Numbered from the stretch's first letter, positions 16,157 through 25,785 are shown. The stretch: DNA of 64,000 bases from Nostoc sp. FACHB-892 (GCF_014698795.1 NZ_JACJTR010000010.1:168246-232245); one strand, 5' to 3'. The notes: a model not told the origin generated them from the sequence alone. Numbers and translations are program-made.

Positions 16157-17878
16157 ATGAGCCTTTGTATCAATCCTGTTTGCCCTAAACCAAATAACGC
16201 GGATAATCATCAAAATCGCTTTTGCCAAAGTTGTGGTTCCCATTTAGAATTGCTAGGGCGTTATCGGGTAATGTGCCTCTTGAGTGACAAAACAGGATTT
16301 AGTAAAGTTTATGAAGCATATGAACAAGATACCCCTAAAATCCTCAAGATACTCAAAGAGGAGCTATCTGCCGATGCCAAATCAGTAGAACTATTTCAAC
16401 AAGAAGTAACCGTATTGGGACAACTCAAGCATCCCGGCATTCCTAAAGAGGATAGTTACTTCCAGTATCAAACTCGAAATGGTTTAGTGTTGCATTGCAT
16501 TGCAATGGAAAAAATTGATGGGTACAACTTAGAACAGTGGTTACAGCAGCAGAATCATCCTATTTCCCAAAAACAGGCTTTAGCCTGGTTAAAACAATTG
16601 GTAGAGATTTTGGATTTAGTGCATGGTAAACAGTACCTGCATCGAGATATTAAGCCATCTAATATCATGATTCGATCCCCCCTTGGGAAGGGTTGGGGGG
16701 ATTTGGCACTGATTGATTTTGGCACCGCCACTGAAATTAATAGAACCGACCCAGACCAAATTAGTAACGGCAACGGGATGACAGCACTAATGTCATCTGG
16801 GTACAGCGCTCCCGAACAAATGAATGCTCAAGCAGTACCACAATCAGATTTCTTTGCCTTGGGACGCACATTTGTATTTTTACTTACAGGATACCATCCT
16901 CTAGATATGTATGATATCCAGGAAAATTTATTGCACTGGCACAATCATGCTATCTATATTTCACCCTTACTATTGGATTTAATTGATTGGCTAATAGCAC
17001 CGGATATAGAAAAGCGTCCTGCCAATACTCAGGAAATTTTACAACGCTTAGAAGAAATTGAAACCCAACTAGCAGAAACTACTACTGAAAATCTTAATTT
17101 AGTGGAAGATTGTGATATTGAGCAATTGCCATCACCAATTGCTAAAACTTCATTTTCTCCACAAAAACAGCCAGAAGAAGTACCACTACTTAAGTTTTTT
17201 GCAGCTTTGCTAGTAATATTAGCATTACTTAGTATAGTGGCTTTAGCAACGCGGACATCAAAATTTTCTGTGAAGTCAAATTACAGTCAATCTTCCCAAA
17301 AAAAAGGTAAAATTGATTATTTTACTTATCAAGAAGGTAGAGATAGCCAGGGGAAGGTAGCCGAATTTAATATAGCTGTTTTATCACTAGAATATAAATG
17401 GCTTTTAGGTAGCAATTTTCAAATTAAATATAATGATGAAATTATTAGTCTTGACCTTTTAAAGTTGAGCTTAGAGCAAGAAGATATACAGAATATCATG
17501 GAAGACCCTAGTGAGATTATTTCTGTAGGCACAGCTTCTTGTAAAGGTAATATAGAAGTTCAAGAACGAATGGCTCTAGAACGTTCCAAACAAATCCAAA
17601 TTTTAGTAAAAAGAATATTTATTAATACACCAACCGTTAAAGGTTATCGGATATTAAATTTGGGACAATTTCAACGGAGTGATTGTCAGGCAAATCAGGA
17701 TTTAACTAAATATCAGAGAAGTATTATAATTATTGGGGTTAAAAAACAATCAGCAGGCGTAATTCTCGACGAAGCATTACGGGATAGGTTAGAAAAGAAA
17801 CCTTTTGCTGATTTTAAGTTAGAAGATTATTCTTTGGGAACGGCAGAAAAATTTAAGACGATACCAAGTAATTTATAA
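16157..17878 (+). CDS. Membrane-anchored Ser/Thr protein kinase with zinc ribbon and C-terminal OmpA-like domain
   Basis: A 573-residue Hanks-type kinase. Residues 1-30 hold a four-Cys ribbon (CINPVCP...RFCQSCG). The kinase domain follows: the catalytic loop HRDIKPSN has H162 and D164, the magnesium motif is D187-F-G, and GYSAPEQM is the APE region. A glycine-rich loop (LLSDKTGFSKVYEAY) is loose. One membrane helix lies at about residues 350-372, then a domain ending NLGQF...SIIIIGV that resembles a degenerate OmpA fold, likely outside the membrane. Between the catalytic loop and DFG sits an extra SPLGKGWGD, encoded by a CCCCCC/GGGGGG repeat (see findings). Single gene. Confidence 0.88.
   Translation: MSLCINPVCPKPNNADNHQNRFCQSCGSHLELLGRYRVMCLLSDKTGFSKVYEAYEQDTPKILKILKEELSADAKSVELFQQEVTVLGQLKHPGIPKEDSYFQYQTRNGLVLHCIAMEKIDGYNLEQWLQQQNHPISQKQALAWLKQLVEILDLVHGKQYLHRDIKPSNIMIRSPLGKGWGDLALIDFGTATEINRTDPDQISNGNGMTALMSSGYSAPEQMNAQAVPQSDFFALGRTFVFLLTGYHPLDMYDIQENLLHWHNHAIYISPLLLDLIDWLIAPDIEKRPANTQEILQRLEEIETQLAETTTENLNLVEDCDIEQLPSPIAKTSFSPQKQPEEVPLLKFFAALLVILALLSIVALATRTSKFSVKSNYSQSSQKKGKIDYFTYQEGRDSQGKVAEFNIAVLSLEYKWLLGSNFQIKYNDEIISLDLLKLSLEQEDIQNIMEDPSEIISVGTASCKGNIEVQERMALERSKQIQILVKRIFINTPTVKGYRILNLGQFQRSDCQANQDLTKYQRSIIIIGVKKQSAGVILDEALRDRLEKKPFADFKLEDYSLGTAEKFKTIPSNL
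16674..16703. repeat. GATCCCCCC/GGGGGGATT repeat inside the kinase gene
   Basis: The piece begins GATCCCCCC, passes TTGGGAAGGGTT and ends GGGGGGATT, like shortened copies of the spacer element at 41141-41227. It is in frame and adds about nine residues between catalytic loop and DFG. Confidence 0.6.
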
Positions 17879-17972
17879 AATCTCTAGTGAAGTACATTAG
17901 TGCATAGGCGTAACCCATCATATATATCATCACTTTAGTCATAAACTACAACTATGGTCATGTACATCCCCT

Positions 17973-18375
17973 ATGGCTAAAGCAGCAGATATTAGCACCA
18001 AGCGATTAATCAGCCTCGCACCCGAAAATTGGGTAAAATGGGTAACGAAAATTCCCGATATTGTATGCGGAGAAATTATTAACTCCGAATTCCAGTGGAT
18101 TAGCCGTGAAAGTGATGTCTTAGTCCGCGCTACCAGTCCCCAATATGGCGAATTTCTCGTACTCAACGAGTTACAACTACGCTACAAACCTGAAATACCC
18201 AAACGGATGCGGGCGTTATGCAGCACTAGCTGAAGAAAAGTACAATTTGCCAGAAATCTCTTGAATTTCAGATTTAGAGCAACTAGAGGTAATTAAGCGA
18301 AGATTTAAGACGCTAAATACTGTAGACGAATTGCGTAGACTTATCAGCAGTAGTATTCAAACTTCCTCAACTTAG
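17973..18375 (+). pseudogene. Broken Rpn/putative-transposase-like gene
   Basis: The N-terminus MAKAADISTKRLISLAPENW through SEFQWISRESDVLVRA and GEFLVLNELQLRYKPEIPKR reads as a conserved cyanobacterial family often labelled Rpn recombination-promoting nuclease or putative transposase. At about 18215 one extra T (GCGTTATGC) breaks the frame; skipping it restores YAALAEEKYNLP. After that most of the protein is missing and the reading resumes as DLEQLEVIKRRF then TLNTVDELRRLI, ending at the TAG at 18373. So there is a frameshift plus an internal deletion of probably over 150 codons. Family name is from memory and moderately sure; the decay is seen directly. Confidence 0.7.
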
Positions 18376-18529
18376 TACATGATTTTATAAATTCGTAACG
18401 AAAGAATTGCTACATATCCAACCTTTGCGGTCCTCTGCGTTTCATTACCTTCAATTCTGCACGATTTGACGCAAAGCTGTACTTAGCCAAATCATTGGAT
18501 GGGATTTTTTTAGTTAAATGTTAAATTAT

Positions 18530-19318
18530 TTAAGCTCCCATCCCAGAGTAGCGCTTTAAACCTGCACGCCACAGCAAACGATTCGCACCCAAAAATACTA
18601 ATATCCATCCCACCATAGACCCAAATCCCTGCCCTATATCCACAGGTAGCCCTACCAAAAGACTCGCAGGAAAATCAATTAAATAGGGAAAAGGCGTAAA
18701 CATCACTATTTTCTGTACAGGTTCTGGAAAGACCTCTAAAGGAGCTATCAAACCAGATAAAAATAGATAAAATAACAACCAAAAATTTTCTAAAGCGCTA
18801 GCCCGTTCTGTCCAAAAGGCGAACATGGCAAAGGTGTACTGAATCGTAAACCGCAAAGCAAAAGCTAGCACCGCCGCCAATGTAAATAGTAAAAATCTAC
18901 TTAAACTTGGTACCCAAAAGGCCTGGGGATAAAGAATAAAAAATAATGCCACTAATAGAAAAGCAAACGTTAGCCGAGCAAATCTTTCAGAAATATGAGA
19001 TGCAACGTGATGCCATACTGGGTCGAGTGGCTGTAGTAACTTGGGCGAAAGCTTGCCTTCCACTACCTCTCTTTCAAACTCCCAGATTACCCAAACAACT
19101 GTTAATTGCCTGACAATGAAAACTGTGATAAAGTAACGAGCAAAATCTACAGGTGATAGCCCAAACTGTCCTCCTTGTGCTGCCTGTATCCAGATACCCA
19201 TAAGGATAATCGGTAAAGATCCAGCCAAAACCCATAAGATTAGTTCTGCTCGATACTCAATCATATAGGCGTAATATACTAACAGCAAAGTTAGAGCTTT
19301 TCTAATAAATTTTTTCAT
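18530..19318 (-). CDS. ABC-2 family transporter permease
   Basis: A 262-residue membrane protein with six hydrophobic segments, of the ABC2_membrane_6 (DUF990) type. WEFEREVVEGKLSPKLLQPL in the first cytoplasmic loop and SGLIAPLEVFPEPVQKI before the last helices are characteristic. It lies 46 bp after the ATPase gene and reads the same way, so they form an exporter. DUF990 systems usually have two different permeases; only one is here, so the partner may be encoded elsewhere or this one may homodimerise. Cargo is unknown. No signal for regulation seen. Confidence 0.82.
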   Translation of the reverse strand: MKKFIRKALTLLLVYYAYMIEYRAELILWVLAGSLPIILMGIWIQAAQGGQFGLSPVDFARYFITVFIVRQLTVVWVIWEFEREVVEGKLSPKLLQPLDPVWHHVASHISERFARLTFAFLLVALFFILYPQAFWVPSLSRFLLFTLAAVLAFALRFTIQYTFAMFAFWTERASALENFWLLFYLFLSGLIAPLEVFPEPVQKIVMFTPFPYLIDFPASLLVGLPVDIGQGFGSMVGWILVFLGANRLLWRAGLKRYSGMGA

Positions 19319-19364
19319 CTATGGTGCATTTTCCTCTTGGCAACTCTACTCGTCTCACCACTAA

Positions 19365-20345
19365 TTACACGACACCCGCCTGAAAAACTCGTCCAATTAC
19401 TTCTTCTACAGGCGGTTCGGTAACTGTTAAATCAATTACCTCCAAATCTGTCAAAATCTGAGAAACGGTGCGGGTGAGCGCCTCTCTAGATACCATAAAA
19501 TGCACCGATCGCCCTTCTAAGAGTTGCACATCACCATAGGTCATAAGTTTTTCTATCGGTAGAGGTTGGGCTAACTCTATATGAACTTCACGGTAAGGGG
19601 CAAAACGTTCTAGTAGTCCATCTAAACTACCGTCATACATCAGTTTTCCCTGGTGAATCAACAGCACTCGTTGACATAAAGCTGTGATATCAGCCATGTA
19701 ATGACTCGTCAACAACACTGTAGCCTGATAACGCTGATTGTAGTCGCGCAAAAAATCGCGCACCGCCACTTGAGCATTTACATCTAGTCCCAGCGTTGGT
19801 TCATCTAGGAATAATACGTGAGGACGGTGCAAAAGTGCTGCCAGCAATTCCGCCTTCATTCGTTCACCCAAAGATAGCTTCCGTACTGGTTGGGTAAGCT
19901 TGCCTTCTAAAGAAAGCATCTCTGTTAGTTCTCCCACCCGGCGCTGGAACTCTTTATCAGAGATGTTGTATACAGCAGCATTAATTCTCAAAGAATCCAG
20001 CGCTGGTAAGTCCCAAATTAGCTGCTGCTTTTGCCCCATTACCAAGGTAACTTTTTGCAAAAATGTTTCTTTACGATGAAAAGGAATTTGCCCAGCTACT
20101 TCAACAGTACCGCTAGAGGGATGAATCAGCCCCGTCAGCATTTTGAGTGTGGTGGTTTTACCAGCCCCATTTGGGCCCAAAAACCCCACAACTTCGCCAG
20201 GAGCAATTTCAAAGGAAACATCCTGAACTGCTTGAATTGAGCGGTAGGTGCGGTGAAATAAGTGGGTAATTGTGCCTTTAATACCCGGACTTTTGACCGC
20301 TACCGGGTAAGATTTACTTAGCTTTTCAGCAATGATGATTGACAT
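19365..20345 (-). CDS. ABC-2 transporter ATP-binding protein
   Basis: About 326 residues from the ATG at 20345; an upstream in-frame start would add 17 unconvincing residues. Walker A is GPNGAGKTT (about residues 57-65). The signature is LSLGERMKAELL instead of LSGGQ, as is usual for this NatA/CcmA-like branch, followed by Walker B VLFLDEPTLGLD and the H-loop in LLTSHYM. A long loop between strands 1 and 2 (SPGIKGTITHLFHRTYRS) is typical of ABC-2 exporters of the DUF990 type. It pairs with the permease gene just downstream to drive export of an unknown substrate across the inner membrane. Confidence 0.85.
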   Translation of the reverse strand: MSIIIAEKLSKSYPVAVKSPGIKGTITHLFHRTYRSIQAVQDVSFEIAPGEVVGFLGPNGAGKTTTLKMLTGLIHPSSGTVEVAGQIPFHRKETFLQKVTLVMGQKQQLIWDLPALDSLRINAAVYNISDKEFQRRVGELTEMLSLEGKLTQPVRKLSLGERMKAELLAALLHRPHVLFLDEPTLGLDVNAQVAVRDFLRDYNQRYQATVLLTSHYMADITALCQRVLLIHQGKLMYDGSLDGLLERFAPYREVHIELAQPLPIEKLMTYGDVQLLEGRSVHFMVSREALTRTVSQILTDLEVIDLTVTEPPVEEVIGRVFQAGVV

Positions 20346-20506
20346 ATTTTTTATATTAGAACCACAGATGTATATAGGTAAACACACATAAATCACTGGT
20401 GTTTAACCCTATTTATCTGTGGTTCCAAAGATAAAAGCAGGGATTTTCGCCAGTGAGATATCATGATTTACTGTGGTGGGCATTACTCAAGCACAACACA
20501 TAGACT

Positions 20507-22153
20507 TTAGCGTAAACGTCCCGATCGCAATGTACTGATAATTAACCACAAACCCAATAAACTAGCGACGGCAAACAGGGTGGTGCTTAAAAAAGATAGC
20601 TGACTTGTCTGCGCTCTGGTGGAAATAATTGCTGCTCCCATAATCAGCGAACCCACTAATATACTAAAAGATAGTCGGTTCGCTGCATCGTCCATAGTGC
20701 GCCGCACACCATCTAAACCCCGCAGTGATAGATTCCACTGTAAGGTTTCTGAGGTAACTCGGTCTAATAACAGTTCAATTTGGCGGGGAGATTGGAGAGA
20801 CAGACTTTTAATATCTAAGGCTGTTCTCAGGAGCGATCGCACTGGATTATCGCCCAATAATTGCCGACGAAACAAGTCTGTAATTAATGGTTTTATTTCA
20901 TCAAAAAAGTTAAGCTCCGGGTTGAATGTCCGCGCCACACCCTCTAAATTCGCTAGGGTTTTAGCATACAAACCCATATTGCTAGGTAATCTAATTTTAT
21001 TGTTGCGGGCAACTTGTAAAACTTCATAAATTATCTGACTGAAGTTGATTTGCGTGAGGCTGACATTGTGATACTTTCGCAACATGCGATCATAATCATT
21101 TTCTAACCGCGACAAAATTACTGGTTGACCAGAATCTGATAGCTGCAAAGTTAACTGAGCGCACCTTTGAGCATCTAAATCAACGATCGCTAACAACATC
21201 TCTGTTAATATCTGCTGTGTGCGGGGATCAAGTCTTCCCACCATGCCACAGTCTAAGAGGGCAACACGACCATCTTTGAGATAAAACAAGTTTCCTGGAT
21301 GGGGATCAGCGTGAAAAAAGCCATCAATATATAGTTGTTGAAAAAATACTCGAAATAACAAAGTAGTTATTTCTTTACGCTCTACGGCAGGGTCTTTACC
21401 ATTATTGTTGTTGTTCAAATCTGCCAACAAGAACGGCACCCCATCCAGCCATTCCATCACCAGTAATTTGGCTGTGGTCAATTCCCAGTTAATCTCCGCA
21501 ACCACTATTTGTGTGGGATCAAACCAACGACTTTTAGATAAGTTGCGCCGCAGTTGGTCTGTAAAACCAGCTTCTCGTGTAAAATCTAACTCGGCTTCTA
21601 GCGCTTTAGTGAATTCTTCAGCGATGGATTTGATTTCGTAGGTTTGCCCAAACTCAGTCCGTGCTACTAAATCGGCAATACCTTGAATTAAAGCAATATC
21701 TTGGGCAATGGTCAGATCAATTCCCGGACGTTGCACTTTCAAAGCGACTTCTCGACCATCTGCTAATGTAGCGCGATGTGTCTGGGCAATTGATCCCGCT
21801 GCTACCGGGATCGGGTTAACTGTGCTGAAGGTTTCTGCTAGTGGACGTTTTAATTCTTTACGCAGGATTATTTCTACTTCTGACCAAGGCACTGGTGGTA
21901 CTTCGTCTTGTAAAGTTGATAATTCCTCAATATAAGCCGCGCTCAGTAAATCTGGACGCGTAGACATTAGCTGGCCAAGTTTGACGTAAACTGGCCCCAA
22001 GTCTATCAAGATATTTTTTAAAACCGCAGGTGTAGGTAGCTGGGGTTCATCAGCTTTGCCACCAGTGAGTAACCTTCGCATATAGTCCCAGCCATTGCGA
22101 AGGAATACTTCAAGAATTTCTCGTTGACGGGGAACAGTTTGGGTGAGGAACAT
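20507..22153 (-). CDS. ABC1/AarF/UbiB family atypical kinase
   Basis: A 548-residue protein of the ADCK/UbiB family. KLGQLMSTRPDLLSAAYIEE is the family KxGQ motif near residue 57, VAAGSIAQTHRATLADGREV is the Ala-rich loop with the QTH variant, and FHADPHPGNLFYLKDGRVAL with LLDCGMVG gives the catalytic and metal-binding motifs. Two hydrophobic segments at the C-terminus (about 495-545) anchor it. Family members support quinone biosynthesis or, in cyanobacteria and plastids, plastoquinone and tocopherol metabolism. The start lies beside a GGGGAGT repeat tract. Cyanobacteria have several paralogues; this one cannot be matched to a particular role by eye. Confidence 0.88.
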   Translation of the reverse strand: MFLTQTVPRQREILEVFLRNGWDYMRRLLTGGKADEPQLPTPAVLKNILIDLGPVYVKLGQLMSTRPDLLSAAYIEELSTLQDEVPPVPWSEVEIILRKELKRPLAETFSTVNPIPVAAGSIAQTHRATLADGREVALKVQRPGIDLTIAQDIALIQGIADLVARTEFGQTYEIKSIAEEFTKALEAELDFTREAGFTDQLRRNLSKSRWFDPTQIVVAEINWELTTAKLLVMEWLDGVPFLLADLNNNNNGKDPAVERKEITTLLFRVFFQQLYIDGFFHADPHPGNLFYLKDGRVALLDCGMVGRLDPRTQQILTEMLLAIVDLDAQRCAQLTLQLSDSGQPVILSRLENDYDRMLRKYHNVSLTQINFSQIIYEVLQVARNNKIRLPSNMGLYAKTLANLEGVARTFNPELNFFDEIKPLITDLFRRQLLGDNPVRSLLRTALDIKSLSLQSPRQIELLLDRVTSETLQWNLSLRGLDGVRRTMDDAANRLSFSILVGSLIMGAAIISTRAQTSQLSFLSTTLFAVASLLGLWLIISTLRSGRLR

Positions 22154-22155
22154 TT

Positions 22156-22231
22156 TGGGGAGTGGGGAGTGGGGAGTGGGGAGCAGAGGGAGCAGGGGAA
22201 GCAGGGGGAGCAGAGGGAGCAGAGGAAGAAG
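22156..22231. repeat. GGGGAGT and GGGGAGCAG short tandem repeats
   Basis: Three GGGGAGT heptamers run into about six imperfect GGGGAGCAG/AGGGAGCAG units directly upstream of the AarF-like gene. This is the STRR style of heterocystous cyanobacteria. The same units appear in frame in the kinase gene at 48899-48990. Confidence 0.8.
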
Positions 22232-22320
22232 AATCTATAACCAATGCCCAATGCCCAATTCCCAAAGTCAAGTTATAATGGGAAAATAGGCTTTTTCGCC
22301 TCTACCAAGGGTTTTAACTT

Positions 22321-23385
22321 TTATAGCAGGTCGGTAAATCGGGAATCGCTTTGGAGAATTTTAAGGATCTGCTTGATTTCCTGGGTACGTTCTTTTTTAA
22401 CAACGAGGGTGACATTGCGATCGCGCACAATCACCACGTCCTCTAAACCAATTGTAACAACTACATCCTCTGGATTTGAGGCATAAATAATTGCACCCTG
22501 CGTATCTAGCCCTACGTGCGTAGCCAGTTCCACATTGGGATTCTCTTCTGTTTTAAGTAAGCGTTCGATCGCATTCCAATCTCCTAAATCATCCCAACCA
22601 AAATCAACTGGCAAAACGTATGCTAGAGTTGTCTTTTCCATTAGCGCATAGTCTATACTCTTCTTAGGCAACTGGGGATAGATATCAGGGCCATGTTGTT
22701 CTAAAGGTTCGATAATTTCTGGCGCATGGGTATGTAGTTCCTTGAGAACAACCCCTGCTCGAAAAACGAACATTCCACTATTCCAGCTAAAACGTCCCGT
22801 GGATAAAAAAGTTTCTGCCGTTTCACGGTCGGGCTTTTCAGTAAAACGATTGACGTGATAAGCTGGCAACTCATTAAAGCTACCTATTTTTTCACCTTGT
22901 TCAATGTAGCCGTAACCGGTTGATGGAAAAGTAGGCTTGATCCCCAGTGTAACGATCGCTGCTGTGCTTGCTGCTAGTTGCGTAGCCGCGCTTAATGTGT
23001 GTGCAAACGCCTCTTGATTAGCGATCCAGTGGTCAGCAGGGAAAAAGCCAATAACAGCGTCTTCTCCATAGCGCTGTTTAATTTCTAAACTTGTCCAAGC
23101 AACGGCTGCGGCTGTGTCTCTGCCTTCCGACTCAATTAGTAAGTTTTTAACTGGTAGATCAGGTAATTGTTGTCTTACCCCTTCAGCTATCTGACTAGAA
23201 GTAATTACCCACAAGGAATCCCACCCGCCACCGAGTTCAATCAATCGATCGGCGGTTGCTTGTAATAAACTTCTAGAGCTACCATCAAGACTTAAAAATT
23301 GCTTAGGTCGGTCTTTGCGGCTCAGAGGCCAAAAACGTTCACCTTTACCACCAGCAAGGATTACGGGGAACAATAAAGTATTCAT
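22321..23385 (-). CDS. manC: Mannose-1-phosphate guanylyltransferase
   Basis: About 354 residues; the ATG at 23385 is preferred to a GTG four codons upstream. The nucleotidyltransferase signature ILAGGKGERFWPLSRKDRPK (about residues 8-27) is complete, followed by KQFL, which marks GDP-mannose pyrophosphorylases. GFFPADHWI is the metal-binding Asp region; FTEKPDRETAE and WNSGMFVFRAGV are sugar-phosphate motifs. It makes GDP-mannose from mannose-1-phosphate and GTP for glycans. Length fits the single-domain ManC without the isomerase domain of ManC/WbpW-type fusions. It is divergent from the LCP-family cell-envelope gene (about 115 bp apart). The adjacent function suggests envelope polysaccharide work, as inference. 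Confidence 0.88.
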   Translation of the reverse strand: MNTLLFPVILAGGKGERFWPLSRKDRPKQFLSLDGSSRSLLQATADRLIELGGGWDSLWVITSSQIAEGVRQQLPDLPVKNLLIESEGRDTAAAVAWTSLEIKQRYGEDAVIGFFPADHWIANQEAFAHTLSAATQLAASTAAIVTLGIKPTFPSTGYGYIEQGEKIGSFNELPAYHVNRFTEKPDRETAETFLSTGRFSWNSGMFVFRAGVVLKELHTHAPEIIEPLEQHGPDIYPQLPKKSIDYALMEKTTLAYVLPVDFGWDDLGDWNAIERLLKTEENPNVELATHVGLDTQGAIIYASNPEDVVVTIGLEDVVIVRDRNVTLVVKKERTQEIKQILKILQSDSRFTDLL

Positions 23386-23500
23386 GTTGTCATACACGCC
23401 TACCGAAGAACATTACAAGTTTACAGTGAGCTTTTCCACTGGCAATATTTGTAGCTTGGATTAACATACCTTTAGGGAGTGGTTGAGTGGGGAGATAATT

Positions 23501-25018
23501 GTGATAAAACAAGTCGAATGGTCGGAAAATCCGCTTGGATCTCAGCAAGTTGCAGAATTTGAAACTGAGGTGCGATCGCAGCAAAGTCAACGAACGGAAA
23601 ATCAAGTAACACCTGCACCAGTAGCTGATTCAGAGGAGGAGGATGTCGAACTAAATCCGCTAGCGCATCCCAATCGTAGGGTCGTCGAATCAATGGGTGC
23701 AATTCCCAATCAGCTTTACGAGAGACTGGGCTTAACCATGCCTCGATGGCTGTTGTGGATCATGACGGTTGTCATCGGCGTAGTCTTATCTGGGTTACTG
23801 GTATCAACCTTAGCTCTTTGGACTCCGTTATGGAGCAATCTAGATCGAACAGATGAAGATTTAGGAACTGCTCAAGACGAGGTAAAAATACCACTACCAG
23901 GGGAGTTATGGAGCAAACTCTCCCAGTACCAGCTTTCACGACCCATGAATATTTTAATTATGGGGATTGAACCAGTTAGCGGTACTGTTGATGGTTCACC
24001 AGAAAGCTTTGCTGGGAAAAGCGACACGATGCTACTGGTACGGCTCAACCCTAGTGAAAAATCTGTGCGGGTGCTTTCCATTCCTAGAGACACGATGATC
24101 GCCATCCCAGAAAAGGGAGAAAAGGGATTAACTAAGGTATCTGATGCCAATGCCAAAGGCGGCCCAGTCTTGGCAGCACGGGTAGTTAGCCGTACCTTAA
24201 ACAATGCCCCAATTGATCGCTATATCCGTATTTCTACTAGTGGCTTACGGCAGTTAGTCGATCAGTTAGGCGGAGTAGAAGTCTTTGTTCCCCAATCTAT
24301 GGAATATAAAGACTCCAGCAGTCGCCTGTCGATCAATTTAGTGAGTGGCTGGCAAACCCTCAACGGTGAACAAGCAGAACAGTTTGCCCGGTTCCGCGAA
24401 ACAGGTTTGGGAGATTTGCCAAGAGTGCAGCGTCAGCAAGCACTTATAGCAGCATTGCTGCAACGCTTAAATAGTCCTACTGTCTTACCCAGGTTGCCTC
24501 AATTAACTCGCTTGATGCGAAAATACTTTGATACCAACCTGAAGATGGAAGAAATGATGGCGTTGGTGAATTTCGGCCTCAACTTGGATCGAGATAATTT
24601 CCAAATGACCGTGTTGCCTGGTACATTTAGCCGTTTTAGCAAAGACCCTGATAGCTATTGGCTAAATATGACTGGACAACAGAGCCTGTTGAATGATTAT
24701 GTTGGGGTAAATGTACCTGGTCTAAAACCAGATATGCGTCAGGTTCCTAAGCTCAAAATTGCTATTCAAAATGCCTCCAATCAACCTCAGCTAACTGAAA
24801 AAGTTATTGCTTATCTGAAACAGAAAGGCTTTACTAATATTTACAAAGTGCCTGATTGGCCAGATACCCAACGTCAAACTCAGATTGTTGTCCAAAAAGG
24901 CAACCGACGAGTTGGAGTTGATTTGCAAAAAGTCTTAGGCTTGGGTCAAATTGAGGTAGCGGCGATTGGTGATTTAGAATCTGATCTCACAATTCGGATT
25001 GGTAAAGATTGGAAATAG
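23501..25018 (+). CDS. LytR-CpsA-Psr (LCP) family glycopolymer transferase
   Basis: About 505 residues, starting at the GTG at 23501 behind GGGGAG; a TTG at 23483 is an alternative. A roughly 75-residue cytoplasmic part is followed by one membrane helix (WLLWIMTVVIGVVLSGLLVS), then the LCP domain with KSDTMLLVRLNPSEKSVRVL, SIPRDTMIAIP (catalytic Arg and Asp), a second Arg in FARFRETGLGDLPRVQRQQ, and a C-terminal LytR_C-like domain (LKIAIQNASNQPQLTEKV). LCP enzymes move lipid-linked glycopolymers onto peptidoglycan at the outer face of the inner membrane. Its neighbour manC on the opposite strand may supply sugar nucleotide for such polymers. Confidence 0.87.
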   Translation: MIKQVEWSENPLGSQQVAEFETEVRSQQSQRTENQVTPAPVADSEEEDVELNPLAHPNRRVVESMGAIPNQLYERLGLTMPRWLLWIMTVVIGVVLSGLLVSTLALWTPLWSNLDRTDEDLGTAQDEVKIPLPGELWSKLSQYQLSRPMNILIMGIEPVSGTVDGSPESFAGKSDTMLLVRLNPSEKSVRVLSIPRDTMIAIPEKGEKGLTKVSDANAKGGPVLAARVVSRTLNNAPIDRYIRISTSGLRQLVDQLGGVEVFVPQSMEYKDSSSRLSINLVSGWQTLNGEQAEQFARFRETGLGDLPRVQRQQALIAALLQRLNSPTVLPRLPQLTRLMRKYFDTNLKMEEMMALVNFGLNLDRDNFQMTVLPGTFSRFSKDPDSYWLNMTGQQSLLNDYVGVNVPGLKPDMRQVPKLKIAIQNASNQPQLTEKVIAYLKQKGFTNIYKVPDWPDTQRQTQIVVQKGNRRVGVDLQKVLGLGQIEVAAIGDLESDLTIRIGKDWK

Positions 25019-25023
25019 TCAAG

Positions 25024-25051
25024 AGTCATTAGTCATTAGTCATTAGTCATT
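25024..25051. repeat. AGTCATT heptamer repeat, four copies
   Basis: AGTCATT is repeated four times in tandem just after the LCP gene; variants of the same word recur at 59757-59807, 11400-11500 and 16100-16140. STRR-type. Confidence 0.85.
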
Positions 25052-25103
25052 GGTTAAATGACAAGCGGCTAATGACAAAGGACTGCTGATAAATAATAAA
25101 GTT

Positions 25104-25610
25104 ATGAAAAAGATTTTACTGCGCTTTTTAGGTTTGATTGTAATTTTGATACTGGCATTCGGGTGGATAATACTTAATCCCAAACCTGCTTTTGCTCAGA
25201 TAAATACAATTAATTACAACAATATAAATTTAGAAAATCGTGATTTTTCTCATGCTGATTTGGCAGGTGTGACATTTGTAGCAGCAGAAATGCGAGGGAC
25301 TAATTTTCAAGGAGCAAATTTAACCAACGCAATTCTCACTAAAGGAGTTTTGTTAAAGGCAAATTTGGAAGGTGCAAACTTGAGCGGCGCTTTAGTTGAT
25401 CGCGTCACTATGGATGGTGCTAACCTGAAAAATGCCATTTTTACAGAAGCAACTTTGACCCGCAGCCGTTTTTTTGATGCCGAAATTACAGGCGCTGATT
25501 TTACCGACGCTTTGATTGATCGTTATCAAGTGTCGCTAATGTGTGAAAGGGCTGATGGGGTAAATCCAGTTACGGGTATGTCAACGCGAGATAGTTTAGG
25601 TTGTCGATAG
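25104..25610 (+). CDS. Secreted pentapeptide-repeat protein
   Basis: A 168-residue protein. A Sec signal peptide with strong hydrophobic core ends at PAFAQ (about residue 32). The mature part holds about 14 tandem pentapeptides of A(D/N)LxX type (ADLAGVTFVAAEMRGTNFQG and on), expected to fold as a right-handed quadrilateral beta-helix. A C-terminal stretch MCERADGVNPVTGM has the Cys-containing end common to lumenal pentapeptide proteins of cyanobacteria. Location is periplasm or thylakoid lumen. Function of this class is unknown. The gene lies between LCP and murJ genes on the same strand, with about 85 and 175 bp spacers, so it may or may not be co-transcribed. Confidence 0.85.
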   Translation: MKKILLRFLGLIVILILAFGWIILNPKPAFAQINTINYNNINLENRDFSHADLAGVTFVAAEMRGTNFQGANLTNAILTKGVLLKANLEGANLSGALVDRVTMDGANLKNAIFTEATLTRSRFFDAEITGADFTDALIDRYQVSLMCERADGVNPVTGMSTRDSLGCR

Positions 25611-25785
25611 TAGGGTTTGTTAGCGCAAAGAGTACAGCACCGCATAAATAAATTAAAGGTTTGTAGTAAGCATCTCTAGCCCTATTTAGGAACTTCCAAT
25701 TTGTGAAAATTTGCCTGACAGACTGCGCGATTTCAGGTTAAATGTTTTAAAATATGCACTCTGCAAGAGTTGTCGGGTAATATTC

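Noticed and set aside
22156..22231. Possible CRISPR array
   Set aside because: Units are 7-9 bp with no unique spacers; this is an STRR tract.
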